Shown piece after piece: positions 44,239 to 53,426 of a stretch of DNA of 64,000 bases (the stretch's first letter is position 1; each line of letters begins with the position of its first letter). The position numbers and the translations under genes are program-made. Origin of the DNA: Shewanella sairae. GTDB lineage: Bacteria > Pseudomonadota > Gammaproteobacteria > Enterobacterales > Shewanellaceae. The notes beneath the pieces were generated by a model, which saw only the letters and a program-made list of their open reading frames with translations, had not been told where the DNA came from and made no database searches. The DNA is taken from contig NZ_JAKILT010000014.1 of the NCBI RefSeq assembly GCF_023283535.1, positions 46,424 to 110,423 of the forward strand, in the 5' to 3' direction.

Positions 44239-46092
44239 ATGGGTACACAACCATCAAAAATCGCACTGCTAGTTAGCAGTCTTCTTAGTCTTTCTGCATT
44301 TTCAGCTATTGCTGAAGAAGCCGCTACCTCAGCTGTAAACGTTGACGAAACCATTACGGTTACCGGTTCTCGTTTTGACAGAAGCGCAGATCAGCAACTG
44401 ACCGTCATTAACACCATTGAGCGTGAAGAAATTGCGCGTCTTAATCCAAAGTCGGTTGCAGATGTACTTGAAACCCTTCCTGGGGTCAGTATTTCACGTA
44501 ATGGTGGGGCGGGGCAGTCCACCTCTATCAGCGTTCGTGGCAGTAATTCAAACCATGTGTTAGTGCTGGTGGACGGAGTCAAGATTGGCTCTGCAACATT
44601 AGGTACGGTGAGCTTTAATACTTTATCGCCAGAGAATATTGAGCGTATTGAAGTACTAAAAGGACCCCGTGCATCAGTTTGGGGCAGCGATGCGATTGGC
44701 GGTGTGATTCAAATCTTTACTCGTCAACTTAAAGGCGGTGAATGGTTTGCTGGCGCTGAGTACGGCAGTAATGATTACATTCGTGGCTCGTTTGGCGCAG
44801 GCATGACCCATGGTAATGGTAGCACTACTCTTGCCGTTAACCATGAGCAGTCTGATGGTTATGACGTTTATAATGGTGCCCCAGTTGAAAACGATGATGA
44901 CGGTTACAAGCGAACTTCTCTGTCGTTAAAAGGCGCGCAGCAGATTAATCAAAATTGGCAAGCACTTTGGAATGGTCAATACGATAAAGGCAATACTCAA
45001 TACGATGATGTTTATGCATCGGGTTCGGCTGATGAGTCTGATTTTGATAACTACCTTTGGAACCTTGCTGCCCAGTATAGCAATGCGCGATTTACCAGTA
45101 AGTTGGCACTGAGCCAGTCTCGTGACGCTAACGAAAACTTCCGTGGTGATGATAGCAGCGTACCTGTTTCAGAGTTCGTAACTAAGCGTGATCAAATTAA
45201 CTGGAGTAACCAGTATTTAGCCACTAATGATTTAACTTTTACTGGCGGTATTGATTGGACAAACGAAACGGTTAAAGGTGATTACGCTCAGGATGAGCGT
45301 GACATTTTTGGTGCGTATTTATTGGCGCAAAAGCAGTGGAGCAAATTACTAGCTGAAGTTGCGGTACGTTATGATGACGTAGAAAACATCGATAGCGAAG
45401 TGTCTTACAACGCTAGCCTTGCGTATCAGTTTAATGATCAGTGGCGTTTAGCGGCATCAACAGGTACAGCGTTTAAAGCTCCAACTTTTAACGACTTATA
45501 CTGGCCTGATTCTGGTAACCCAGATTTAATTTCTGAAACCGCTGAAAGCTATGATTTGACGCTGCATTATCAAGCTGACGATATTCGTGCTTATATCAGT
45601 GTGTTTGAAAACAGCATCGATAACCTAATTGCTTGGGCACCAACAGGTGAGCAAGACGATTTTGGTTGGGATATCTGGAAGCCTGCTAACATTAATGAAG
45701 CAAAAATTCAGGGTGTAGAACTTTCCGCTAACTTTAGCCTATTTAGCCTTGACCATCAGCTTGCGTACACCTATTTAGATGCGGAAAACAAGCAAACAGA
45801 TGAGCAGTTGATTGGTCGTAGTGAAAACGAGTTTAACTATCAGCTTAGTTATACTTGGCAGCAGTTTGATCTGCTGGCTAATTACCATTATCAAGGTAAG
45901 CGTTACGCGGGTTACAGCGAGTATTTTGATGCGACTCATCAATTAGATTTGGGCTTAGGTTATCAGTTAGATGACGCATGGAGTTTACGTTTGAAAGCTA
46001 ATAACGTATTCGATGAAGAGGTTATTTCAGCGCAAAACTACTTTAGTCCTGGCAGAGAGTTTTACGTTAGCGTGAGTTACCAAGCGTTTTAG
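44239..46092 (+). CDS. btuB: Vitamin B12 outer-membrane receptor BtuB
   Basis: 617 residues: signal peptide to AIAEEA, TonB box ETITVTGSRF, plug (about 40-150; VDGVKIGSATLG, EVLKGPRASVWGSDAIGGVIQIFT), 22-strand barrel, aromatic C-terminus (FYVSVSYQAF). The cobalamin riboswitch upstream identifies the ligand class. It imports cobalamin with TonB energy. No btuCDF genes are adjacent. Confidence 0.95.
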   Translation: MGTQPSKIALLVSSLLSLSAFSAIAEEAATSAVNVDETITVTGSRFDRSADQQLTVINTIEREEIARLNPKSVADVLETLPGVSISRNGGAGQSTSISVRGSNSNHVLVLVDGVKIGSATLGTVSFNTLSPENIERIEVLKGPRASVWGSDAIGGVIQIFTRQLKGGEWFAGAEYGSNDYIRGSFGAGMTHGNGSTTLAVNHEQSDGYDVYNGAPVENDDDGYKRTSLSLKGAQQINQNWQALWNGQYDKGNTQYDDVYASGSADESDFDNYLWNLAAQYSNARFTSKLALSQSRDANENFRGDDSSVPVSEFVTKRDQINWSNQYLATNDLTFTGGIDWTNETVKGDYAQDERDIFGAYLLAQKQWSKLLAEVAVRYDDVENIDSEVSYNASLAYQFNDQWRLAASTGTAFKAPTFNDLYWPDSGNPDLISETAESYDLTLHYQADDIRAYISVFENSIDNLIAWAPTGEQDDFGWDIWKPANINEAKIQGVELSANFSLFSLDHQLAYTYLDAENKQTDEQLIGRSENEFNYQLSYTWQQFDLLANYHYQGKRYAGYSEYFDATHQLDLGLGYQLDDAWSLRLKANNVFDEEVISAQNYFSPGREFYVSVSYQAF

Positions 46093-46114
46093 ATTCAAGC
46101 CGTGAATGTGAAAA

Positions 46115-46140
46115 GCCAGACCTTGTGTCTGGTTTTTTTT
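46115..46140 (+). terminator. Terminator after btuB
   Basis: GCCAGAC-CTTGT-GTCTGG stem followed by eight T. Confidence 0.88.
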
Positions 46141-46179
46141 ATGTTATTTTTTGAGCAAACCGATTAAGAGTCTTTATCT

Positions 46180-46770
46180 ATGCGCCAATTATTGATTAAG
46201 TTGATTATTATATTGCCTTTATGTTTGCTGCAAGCTTGTTCTGAACCAAGTATCCCAGCTTTATCTGATAATGCTCGCGTACTCGCATTTGGTGACAGTT
46301 TAACCTTTGGCGTTGGGGCGTCTAAAGGTCAAGATTATCCGAGTCAATTGGCTGCAATGAGTGGTTTTGAGGTCATCAATGCAGGTGTTTCTGGTGAGAC
46401 AACATCAGGGGGAAAACAACGTTTAGGTAAGTTATTAGCGCTGCATAATCCTGAGTTGTTGATTTTACTCGAAGGGGGCAATGATTTTTTACGTAATCAA
46501 TCTAAGGCGCAGACTAAAGCTAATTTGGCCAATATGATTGAGCAAGCTCTGGCTAAGGATATTCCGGTGTTATTGGTTGCCGTACCACAAAAAGGGCTGT
46601 TTTTATCGGCTTCACCGTTATATTTGGAGTTGGCAGAAGAGTATCAGTTAGTTATCGTTGAAGATGCGCTGAGCGATTTATTACAAAGCTCCGCCAACAA
46701 ATCCGATATGATCCATTTAAATGATATAGGTTATCAAGCGCTTGCTAAGGCAATATTTGATGCTATTTAA
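46180..46770 (+). CDS. TesA-like SGNH/GDSL esterase, lipoprotein
   Basis: 196 residues. N-terminal lipobox LLQAC, block I FGDSLTFGVGA (nucleophile Ser), Gly in GVSGET, Asn in GGNDFLR, and DMIHLNDIGYQ with catalytic Asp and His. Multifunctional acyl-CoA thioesterase/lysophospholipase/arylesterase family; probably attached to a membrane in the periplasm. It follows btuB after a terminator, so is separate. Confidence 0.9.
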   Translation: MRQLLIKLIIILPLCLLQACSEPSIPALSDNARVLAFGDSLTFGVGASKGQDYPSQLAAMSGFEVINAGVSGETTSGGKQRLGKLLALHNPELLILLEGGNDFLRNQSKAQTKANLANMIEQALAKDIPVLLVAVPQKGLFLSASPLYLELAEEYQLVIVEDALSDLLQSSANKSDMIHLNDIGYQALAKAIFDAI

Positions 46771-47033
46771 TTTGGTAAAAAATCAGCTTTAACAGCTAGT
46801 TAAGTTGTCTGTGAAATGATGTGAACGTAGTTTATTAAACTATTCAAAGCTTAAGTGTATTTTGAGAACGCCACTTTAATCACAGAATTATTCAGCTTAA
46901 GAAAATAAATATCATTAATACAGCAGAATCTTGCTAAGGTAGTCGCCTATATAGCTTGACCTTTAACGTCATAGTGTGGGTTAATTTACACTAATTTAGT
47001 GCACAATTTTTTATTAAAATATCATAGGGTTTA

Positions 47034-47771
47034 ATGTTTCACATGACAGATCTTGAGCAGCAAGTTTTTACTCAAGTACGTGCCATTATCAGCAATGAAG
47101 AGCAGGTAATTGGTCGTAGAGGGATTCTAATCCCGCTGAAAAAAGCCATTATTGCAGACGGTGATATTCGTAATGTTATCGATATCGTTTCGTCAGATCC
47201 TGCTTTATCAGCACACCTACTTTGGCGTAGTAATAGCGCAGATCATGCTACTCCACAATCGAATAAAAACCGCTCACTAAAAGACGCATTGGTAAGACTA
47301 GGTCAGGTAAACATTTATCGTTATGCATTTACCTTTTATCTAAAAGAGCGTTTAGATGAGCTAAATGAACCTTACAAGAAGTTGGTTTTAGGCTATTGGG
47401 CATTAACCGAAGCTATTGCTATTGATGCTGTTGATCAGCTTCATCAACTCGAAGGGGTGAATATTAACCCTGATGAAGTGCAAACATTGGCTCTATTTAG
47501 CGTATTTGGGGATATTATTGCATTAACTGCATTTGCTTATTTGAATTCTGAGCTTGAAAAAGCATATCCAATCAGTGTGCTTAAGTCGGTTATTGAAGGC
47601 CAACAAAAAGCCCTCACCCTTGAGGCTTTTGAATCACTAGGACTGGATGAAGAGCTACAGACTGAGTTTTTAATCGCCCATAACTTGCGACAAACTCATA
47701 ATGTTAATTCACCGGGCTTAGTGTTAAGGCGAGTGCTAGCAAAAAGAGGCTTATTATTAAAGCCGATATGA
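47034..47771 (+). CDS. HDOD-domain-like protein
   Basis: 245 residues. Helical domain with VIDIVSSDPALSAHLLWRSNSA followed by SLKDALVRLGQVNIYRYAFTFYL, the pattern of HDOD proteins, which are non-catalytic relatives of HD phosphohydrolases involved in signalling. No GGDEF or EAL domain is attached. The 262 bp upstream hold no gene. A strong terminator follows. Confidence 0.8.
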   Translation: MFHMTDLEQQVFTQVRAIISNEEQVIGRRGILIPLKKAIIADGDIRNVIDIVSSDPALSAHLLWRSNSADHATPQSNKNRSLKDALVRLGQVNIYRYAFTFYLKERLDELNEPYKKLVLGYWALTEAIAIDAVDQLHQLEGVNINPDEVQTLALFSVFGDIIALTAFAYLNSELEKAYPISVLKSVIEGQQKALTLEAFESLGLDEELQTEFLIAHNLRQTHNVNSPGLVLRRVLAKRGLLLKPI

Positions 47772-47781
47772 GCGTCTGATT

Positions 47782-47808
47782 AAAAGCCTGCAATTAGCAG
47801 GCTTTTTT
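47782..47808. terminator. Bidirectional terminator
   Basis: AAAAGCCTGC-AATTA-GCAGGCTTTT (47782-47806), between the HDOD gene and metR. Confidence 0.9.
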
Positions 47809-47834
47809 GTTTCTGGCTATGCTCAGTTCTGAGA

Positions 47835-48737
47835 CTAGCTTAGCCTTTGTTTTTCTAAACCTTCTTTTGCTACTAGCTCTAGCCAGTGCTGCGCGAGGCG
47901 GGCGTTGGCTCCGTTGCGGCGGTACGCACCAAATAATGGACGCTTTAAACCTTCAGCGCCGAGTTTTAAGCTGGTTAAGCTAAGACCATGGGCTTCGCTG
48001 ATAGACCAGCTTGGTAGGGCGGCGATACCGTCTTTACAAGCAATGCGTTGCAGTAACATCATGGTTAAGTCACAGGTAACTTGCGGGCCAGGTTTAACGC
48101 CAGCGGGTTCGAGAAAGTGACGGAATATATCTAAACGCTCAAGCGATACTGGATAACTTAAAATGGGCAATTCTGCTAGTTGTTGAGGTGTGACATATTC
48201 TTGTTGGGCTAACGGATGATCGTTAGCGACAACTAACCTAACCTCAAAATCAAACAAGTGCTGATAAGCAATGGCTTGTCCCGGAACGGGATCAGAGGTT
48301 AACACCACATCTAACTCGCCTTGTTCGAGGGCGTTAAGCGAATCGAAAAGATGACGGCTGGATAAGTCGAGATCAGCAAGCGGATATTGCTGCCTAAACT
48401 GCTCAATGACCGGCATAAGCCAACGAAAACAGCTATGACATTCAATGCCCACACCTAAGTGATTATCACCGTCCTCTAAGCCTTTCTTTAAATCAAATTC
48501 GGTTTCAATAACCTTAGGCAAAATATCTTCAGCAAGATTAAGTAAGCGTGCGCCTTCTTGGGTAAAAGACAGAGGTTTACTTTTTCGTACAAAAATCGCT
48601 GAGTTAATTCGCGTCTCAAGTTCTTTAATTTGATGCGAGAGTGCCGACTGAGTGACAAAGCGTTTTTTTGCAGCTCCAGCGAGGCTGCCGCTTTCTTTAA
48701 GGGCAACTAACGTACGTAAATGTCTAAGCTCTATCAT
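47835..48737 (-). CDS. metR: LysR-type methionine regulator MetR
   Basis: 300 residues. HTH IELRHLRTLVALKESGSLAGAAKKRFVTQSALSHQ (residues 2-36) followed by FVRKSKPLSFTQEG, IECHSCFRWLMPVIEQF, LDVVLTSDPVPG, FRHFLEPAGVKP and GIAALPSWSI closely follow E. coli MetR along its length. MetR activates methionine-synthesis genes with homocysteine as co-effector. Four tandem met boxes upstream indicate repression by MetJ. The usual divergent metE partner is absent. Confidence 0.93.
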   Translation of the reverse strand: MIELRHLRTLVALKESGSLAGAAKKRFVTQSALSHQIKELETRINSAIFVRKSKPLSFTQEGARLLNLAEDILPKVIETEFDLKKGLEDGDNHLGVGIECHSCFRWLMPVIEQFRQQYPLADLDLSSRHLFDSLNALEQGELDVVLTSDPVPGQAIAYQHLFDFEVRLVVANDHPLAQQEYVTPQQLAELPILSYPVSLERLDIFRHFLEPAGVKPGPQVTCDLTMMLLQRIACKDGIAALPSWSISEAHGLSLTSLKLGAEGLKRPLFGAYRRNGANARLAQHWLELVAKEGLEKQRLS

Positions 48738-48810
48738 TATTCCCCCACATGAAATTTGCTCATGTTGCGCTTAAATTTGTTTCGATTGCGAACACCTAGG
48801 CTAACATAAT

Positions 48811-48842
48811 AAACTTCTGGACGTCCAGACGCCCAGCAATCT
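48811..48842. promoter_or_regulatory. Four tandem met boxes (MetJ operator)
   Basis: Consecutive 8-mers AAACTTCT, GGACGTCC, AGACGCCC and AGCAATCT each resemble the MetJ box AGACGTCT (five to six of eight matches) and are phased without gaps. They lie 74-105 bp upstream of metR. Confidence 0.75.
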
Positions 48843-48914
48843 GTTTTGTTATATATCATTCTGATGGGCACTAACTCTGAATTTTGTTCATCTTAACATT
48901 GAACGGTATACAGT

Positions 48915-49061
48915 ATGCAATTATTTAGTTTGGGATTTGTACTTAACAGTCGTCTAGGTAATCTCTTTTGGGAGAGGTACTGGCTAAGAGAAGTTAAGGA
49001 CTCTCAATTAGTTGAAATATCTCGAGGTCTATGTGACGCGCATTCATTATGGCAGGCATAA
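48915..49061 (+). CDS. Possible small ORF, 48 codons
   Basis: Reads MQLFSLGFVLNSRLGNLFWE then an Arg/Trp-rich middle and ends DAHSLWQA before TAA. It fills part of an otherwise empty gap of about 500 bp between metR and the scs cluster. There is no good ribosome site. Gene status is doubtful. Confidence 0.25.
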   Translation: MQLFSLGFVLNSRLGNLFWERYWLREVKDSQLVEISRGLCDAHSLWQA

Positions 49062-49239
49062 CGCTAGCAGAGCATTCGCTCTTAACTAAGCTGGTGTTTT
49101 TTTCGTCGGTTGAGACAAAATATTTTTGATTGATGAACTATTTTTGCAAAACCCCGGTCTTATGCTTTGAACACCCTATAAGTTGCTATTTTGTATGTGT
49201 CAGAGTTCACTATTTTAAGCGGAGTCAATTATCTCTTAT

Positions 49240-49632
49240 TTGCGTTTTAGTAAAACCAACAATTACTGGACTGTTACGGCTTTTTGCCTATTAGTCTTGT
49301 TTTGCTTGGCGCAAAATAGTGGCGTATTTAAGATTTTCGAACACTTGAATAGCACGACTAATGCGGTGCTTATTAATACCGTGATAAATAGTGGCAGCGT
49401 TGCTGAAACCAGTAACAGCCAGATTCAAGATACTGAATTTAAGCAATGTGAGCTATCTGAGAAATCGATTCGAGCTTGCCTTGACGAACCCCCTTTGTTG
49501 CTATTATTGGTGTTGCTGTTTGCTTTTCCTATTATTCCCTTTGTCTCTCGAGTGCTGCAGCGAGCATTAAATGTTCCTGTGTTACCGAGGCCAAGGCGTA
49601 TTCATCTCTCTTTGTGCCGCTTTCAAGAATAA
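49240..49632 (+). CDS. Small membrane protein at the head of the scs cluster
   Basis: 130 residues starting with TTG at 49240 (GCGGAG about 14 bases upstream). One N-terminal helix (TVTAFCLLVLFCLA) and one near residues 84-103 (LLLLLVLLFAFPIIPFV), with a loop holding two Cys (FKQCEL, RACLDE). Position before scsB recalls the small membrane protein ScsA, but the sequence similarity cannot be judged by eye. A basic C-terminal tail follows the second helix. Confidence 0.6.
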   Translation: MRFSKTNNYWTVTAFCLLVLFCLAQNSGVFKIFEHLNSTTNAVLINTVINSGSVAETSNSQIQDTEFKQCELSEKSIRACLDEPPLLLLLVLLFAFPIIPFVSRVLQRALNVPVLPRPRRIHLSLCRFQE

Positions 49633-49841
49633 ACGCTCAAGCACTCGCGATTATGCTATTTAGTATTGATTGCTAGGTAGTACCTCTTTGAAATTACTGT
49701 TATGTCAGGTGAGTATCCATTAGTCGTGATATTGCGGCAGGCAAACCTTGACCTAACTAATTACGTCAGCGTTTATTAATCGTTCAACCAACAGCTAAAA
49801 ATGAGTGGTTTGGTGACGATCCGTTTTTGCGGAGAAAAAAA

Positions 49842-51899
49842 GTGAAAATATTAAAACTGATTATGCTTGTGTGGTTAATTGCACTTGCTAATCCGCTCTT
49901 TGCTCAGTCAACTGGCTGGTTAGAAAACCCCAATCATCCGCCGGTTAAAGTTAGGTTTATGCTAACCGGTGAGTTAGACAAAGCGACAAATACTGTGCCC
50001 GGTGTACTTGAAGTAGAGCTTGATGGCGACTGGAAAACCTATTGGCGTAGTCCAGGTGAAGGCGGTATTGCGCCAAGTATCGACTGGAGTGGCTCAAGTA
50101 ACTTAAATCAAGTTGATTGGGGCTGGCCTGCACCAGAGCAATTTTCACTGCTTGGGCTGCAGACGTTTGGCTATCACAATCAAGCTGCGTTTCCTATGCA
50201 GCTGCAGCTCGATGACACTGAGCAGGCAACCCATCTACAGGGCAAATTTACCCTGTCTTCTTGCACAAACGTGTGTGTACTCACTGACTACAATCTTAGC
50301 TTAGATATCGACCCTAGCGTATTGAACGCTGATGTCGATGCCATGTTTGCTTACAACAAGGCTGTGTCTATGGTTCCGGTTAAGTTGCAACGTGAAGACG
50401 TTGAGCTGGGCTGGGATGCTAAAGAGCAACAGCTGCAAGTTGTGATGAATGATGACGGTTGGACACTGCCAAAGTTTATTATTGATGGCGAACCAGATAC
50501 CACCTTTAAATTTGTACGTTTTGAGCGTGATACTGCTGACAGCGGTCAAGACAAGTTGCGGGCGATTTTTGATGCTACAAGCTGGTTAGGTGAACCAGAG
50601 CTATTGGGTAAGTCACTTAATCTGACCGTGATGGATAATCAACGCAGCCTGGAGTTTGCTACAAAGGTCAAGGCGACCACTGTTCAGTCGAGCAGTCACT
50701 CACTGCTGAGTATGTTAGTTATCGCGCTATTAGGTGGTTTGATATTAAATGTCATGCCCTGCGTATTACCAGTGCTAGGGATGAAACTTAGTTCAGTGAT
50801 TGCTGCACCTAACCTGCAAAAAAGCCAAATTCGTCAGCAGTTTATCGCCTCAGCGTTGGGCATTTTAGTGTCATTTTGGCTACTGGCAGCCTTTATTTTA
50901 ACGCTGAAATTTACCGGGCAGGCGATAGGTTGGGGCGTACAGTTCCAAAACCCTTGGTTTATTGGCTTTATGGCGCTAGTGACTGCTGTGTTTGCCGTCA
51001 ATATGTTGGGTGTGTTTGAGATCAACTTGCCATCTAGCTTGCAAACTAAGTTGGCAACCACTGGTGGTAACGATCATCGCGGTCATTTTCTGCAGGGCAT
51101 GTTTGCCACTTTACTGGCTACGCCGTGCAGCGCTCCGTTTTTGGGTACTGCTGTAGCTTTTGCGCTCGGTGCCGACGTACTCAGTTTATTGGTGATCTTT
51201 ACTGCACTGGCTGTGGGTATGGCACTACCTTGGCTAATTGTTGCTGCATTCCCTCAAGTTGCCGGGTACTTCCCTAAACCGGGTCGTTGGATGAATGTGG
51301 TTAAAGTGGTTTTCTCTGGCCTATTGCTGCTTACCAGCCTGTGGTTAATCAGTTTGTTGGCAAGCTTTATTGCGGCAAGTTACCTATGGATTATTGCTGC
51401 ATTGTTAGTATTGGTCTTCATGCTATTTATCACCAGGTTATACGGTAAGGCTGCGTTAATCGCCAGTTTTAGCTTAGGGGTTTTAGCACTCGCAATTGGG
51501 GCATTTGCCACATCAGATAAATGGGCCCAGCCTTTGCCAAGCGACCTTGATTGGGCGCCGTTAAATGAAGCGCAAATTCAAACTGAGGTGGCTGCTGGCA
51601 AAACGGTGTTTGTTGATGTGACTGCTGATTGGTGTATTACCTGTAAAGCCAACAAGGTTGGGGTGATCCTACAAGATCCCGTTTATAGCGGCTTGCAAGC
51701 AGACAATATCATTTTGATGAAAGGCGACTGGACTAAACCATCGAAGCCAATTACTGCTTACTTGCAAAGCCATAACCGCTTTGGTGTGCCGTTTAATGTG
51801 GTTTATGGCCCGAATGCGCCTGACGGTATTGAGCTGCCCGTTATTTTGTCGGCAAGTGAAGTGATTGATGCTATTGAGCGCGCCTCTGTAAAGCGCTAA
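49842..51899 (+). CDS. scsB: ScsB-type membrane thiol-disulfide reductase (DsbD family)
   Basis: 685 residues from GTG at 49842 (GGAG upstream). Signal peptide to LFAQ, N-terminal periplasmic domain with SSCTNVCVLTD (CxxxC), a central eight-helix transmembrane domain with NVMPCVLPVLG and ATPCSAPFLGT (the electron-relay Cys), and a C-terminal thioredoxin domain with ADWCITCKANK (CxxC). It moves electrons from cytoplasmic thioredoxin to periplasmic partners such as ScsC. Gene order scsB-scsC-scsD is the suppressor-of-copper-sensitivity layout. Confidence 0.9.
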   Translation: MKILKLIMLVWLIALANPLFAQSTGWLENPNHPPVKVRFMLTGELDKATNTVPGVLEVELDGDWKTYWRSPGEGGIAPSIDWSGSSNLNQVDWGWPAPEQFSLLGLQTFGYHNQAAFPMQLQLDDTEQATHLQGKFTLSSCTNVCVLTDYNLSLDIDPSVLNADVDAMFAYNKAVSMVPVKLQREDVELGWDAKEQQLQVVMNDDGWTLPKFIIDGEPDTTFKFVRFERDTADSGQDKLRAIFDATSWLGEPELLGKSLNLTVMDNQRSLEFATKVKATTVQSSSHSLLSMLVIALLGGLILNVMPCVLPVLGMKLSSVIAAPNLQKSQIRQQFIASALGILVSFWLLAAFILTLKFTGQAIGWGVQFQNPWFIGFMALVTAVFAVNMLGVFEINLPSSLQTKLATTGGNDHRGHFLQGMFATLLATPCSAPFLGTAVAFALGADVLSLLVIFTALAVGMALPWLIVAAFPQVAGYFPKPGRWMNVVKVVFSGLLLLTSLWLISLLASFIAASYLWIIAALLVLVFMLFITRLYGKAALIASFSLGVLALAIGAFATSDKWAQPLPSDLDWAPLNEAQIQTEVAAGKTVFVDVTADWCITCKANKVGVILQDPVYSGLQADNIILMKGDWTKPSKPITAYLQSHNRFGVPFNVVYGPNAPDGIELPVILSASEVIDAIERASVKR

Positions 51900-51961
51900 A
51901 CCATCACTATTAACATAAGCCAATTTAGATGAGTCGCAGTAGGCGGCTCTAAGAGATAAAC

Positions 51962-52819
51962 ATGAACAATCAAACTCACATTGAAGCTAGAGCTGAAAAT
52001 AAAGCGCAATCCACGGTAATGAGCAATCAAAACTCTGCCATTTTTGCTAAAAAATTTACGCTCGGTTTATCGTTTTTAGCATTGACTACACTGGCCTTTT
52101 TTAGTGGTTCATTGCTGATGAGTGCAACAGCTCAAGCGGAGGCTGGCTTAAATGCTACCGAGCAACAACAAGTCAAAGCCATCGTCAAGGAGATGCTGTT
52201 AAAGGATCCCGAATTACTTAAAGAAGCGGTTATTGCCATGCAAATGCGTGAGATGGCGCAGCAGCAAACGAGCGTCAAAGAGGTGATTGCTGCAGAGCAA
52301 CAAGCACTGTTCCATACTCCTTCCGATCCGTGGAAGGGGGCTGTTAATCCTGACATCACCATGGTGTACTTTACCGACTTTAACTGCCCCTACTGTAAAA
52401 AGCTTGAACCTGAATTGGATAAATTAATGGCTGAATTCCCTCAGCTAAAAATCATTATCAAGATGGTGCCATTACAAGGGCAAAGTGCCGTCGAAGCGGT
52501 GGATTTAGCGCAAACCGTTTGGTTAAATGAACCGGCTAAATACGCTAAGGTCAAACAAACATTAATGGCAGTGCCGCGCCGTTTAGATAGCGCTACAATC
52601 GCGAAAGTGGCTGCGATGATAGATTCTACTCAGTGGTTGGATAATACTGACTCGAAGGTTGCTGGCGCAGTGTCTGCTAATTTGCAGCTAATGCGCAAAT
52701 TGGGAATTGGCGGCACACCAAGCATGATTATTGGCGATCAGGTCATTGCGGGTCTTGTGCCATTCGAGCAGCTAAAACAACAAGTACAGCAGGCTATGGA
52801 GGCGCAAGATGGCAGATAA
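51962..52819 (+). CDS. scsC: ScsC-type DsbA-family thiol oxidoreductase/isomerase
   Basis: 285 residues. N-terminal membrane anchor or signal (about 24-57), a helical oligomerisation segment (AEAGLNATEQQQVKAIVKEML, about 58-110), then a DsbA fold with YFTDFNCPYCKKLEPEL (CPYC) and the cis-proline loop GIGGTPSMIIGD. In scs systems ScsC is reduced by ScsB and protects periplasmic thiols under copper stress. The last 11 bp overlap scsD. Confidence 0.88.
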   Translation: MNNQTHIEARAENKAQSTVMSNQNSAIFAKKFTLGLSFLALTTLAFFSGSLLMSATAQAEAGLNATEQQQVKAIVKEMLLKDPELLKEAVIAMQMREMAQQQTSVKEVIAAEQQALFHTPSDPWKGAVNPDITMVYFTDFNCPYCKKLEPELDKLMAEFPQLKIIIKMVPLQGQSAVEAVDLAQTVWLNEPAKYAKVKQTLMAVPRRLDSATIAKVAAMIDSTQWLDNTDSKVAGAVSANLQLMRKLGIGGTPSMIIGDQVIAGLVPFEQLKQQVQQAMEAQDGR

Positions 52820-53351
52820 TCATCCCTTAGATGACAGCAATGCTAAAAAACCGTTGGCTCGTAAACTGTTTGGCTGGCTAAAACAGCTCGCGTTTATGCT
52901 GGTACTGTTAACGGTATTTTCCGCTGTGCTCGATGTGTGGCGTGGCAGAGATGTGCCAAAAGAACAGATCCCCAATATTCAAGCGCTCAGTATACAAGGT
53001 GAGCCAATTGACCTAAAAGCAATGGGTCAAGATGAGCCTGTATTGCTGTACTTTTGGGGAAGCTGGTGCCCGGTGTGTAGCTTTGTGAGTCCGTCGGTGA
53101 ATATGGCGGCCAAGCAATATCAAGTGGTAACAGTGGCAATGACATCGGGCACTGATGAAAAAATGCTGCAATATTTGCAGCACAAAGGCTATGACTTTAC
53201 GGTGGTTAACGACCCACGTGGCGAGCTATCAAGTGAATGGTCGATGCAGGTGACGCCCACACTGTTGGTGATAAAACAGGGCAAGGTGGCTTTCTACACC
53301 AGTGGTTTTACTAGCTTACCGGGGATCTGGTGGCGAATGTTATTGGCCTAA
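52809..53351 (+). CDS. scsD: ScsD-type membrane-anchored TlpA-like thioredoxin
   Basis: 180 residues: short cytoplasmic N-terminus, one membrane helix (QLAFMLVLLTVFSAVLDVW), periplasmic thioredoxin domain with YFWGSWCPVCSFVSP (CPVC) and VTPTLLVIKQGK cis-Pro loop. Overlaps scsC by 11 bp. Completes the scs operon; a terminator follows. Confidence 0.88.
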   Translation: MADNHPLDDSNAKKPLARKLFGWLKQLAFMLVLLTVFSAVLDVWRGRDVPKEQIPNIQALSIQGEPIDLKAMGQDEPVLLYFWGSWCPVCSFVSPSVNMAAKQYQVVTVAMTSGTDEKMLQYLQHKGYDFTVVNDPRGELSSEWSMQVTPTLLVIKQGKVAFYTSGFTSLPGIWWRMLLA

Positions 53352-53398
53352 CAAAGGCTCTAACCCTTTTTTAGCGCACGAGTTAATTTCAACCAAGA

Positions 53399-53424
53399 GC
53401 CGCATAATTTATGCGGCTTTTTAC
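53399..53424. terminator. Terminator of the scs operon
   Basis: AGCCGCATAA-T-TTATGCGGCT followed by TTTTT; also usable by the convergent LysR gene. Confidence 0.9.
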
Positions 53425-53426
53425 TG

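Noticed and set aside
49062..49239. Copper-regulator (CueR-type) operator before the scs cluster
   Set aside because: No dyad with the required 19-bp spacer was found.
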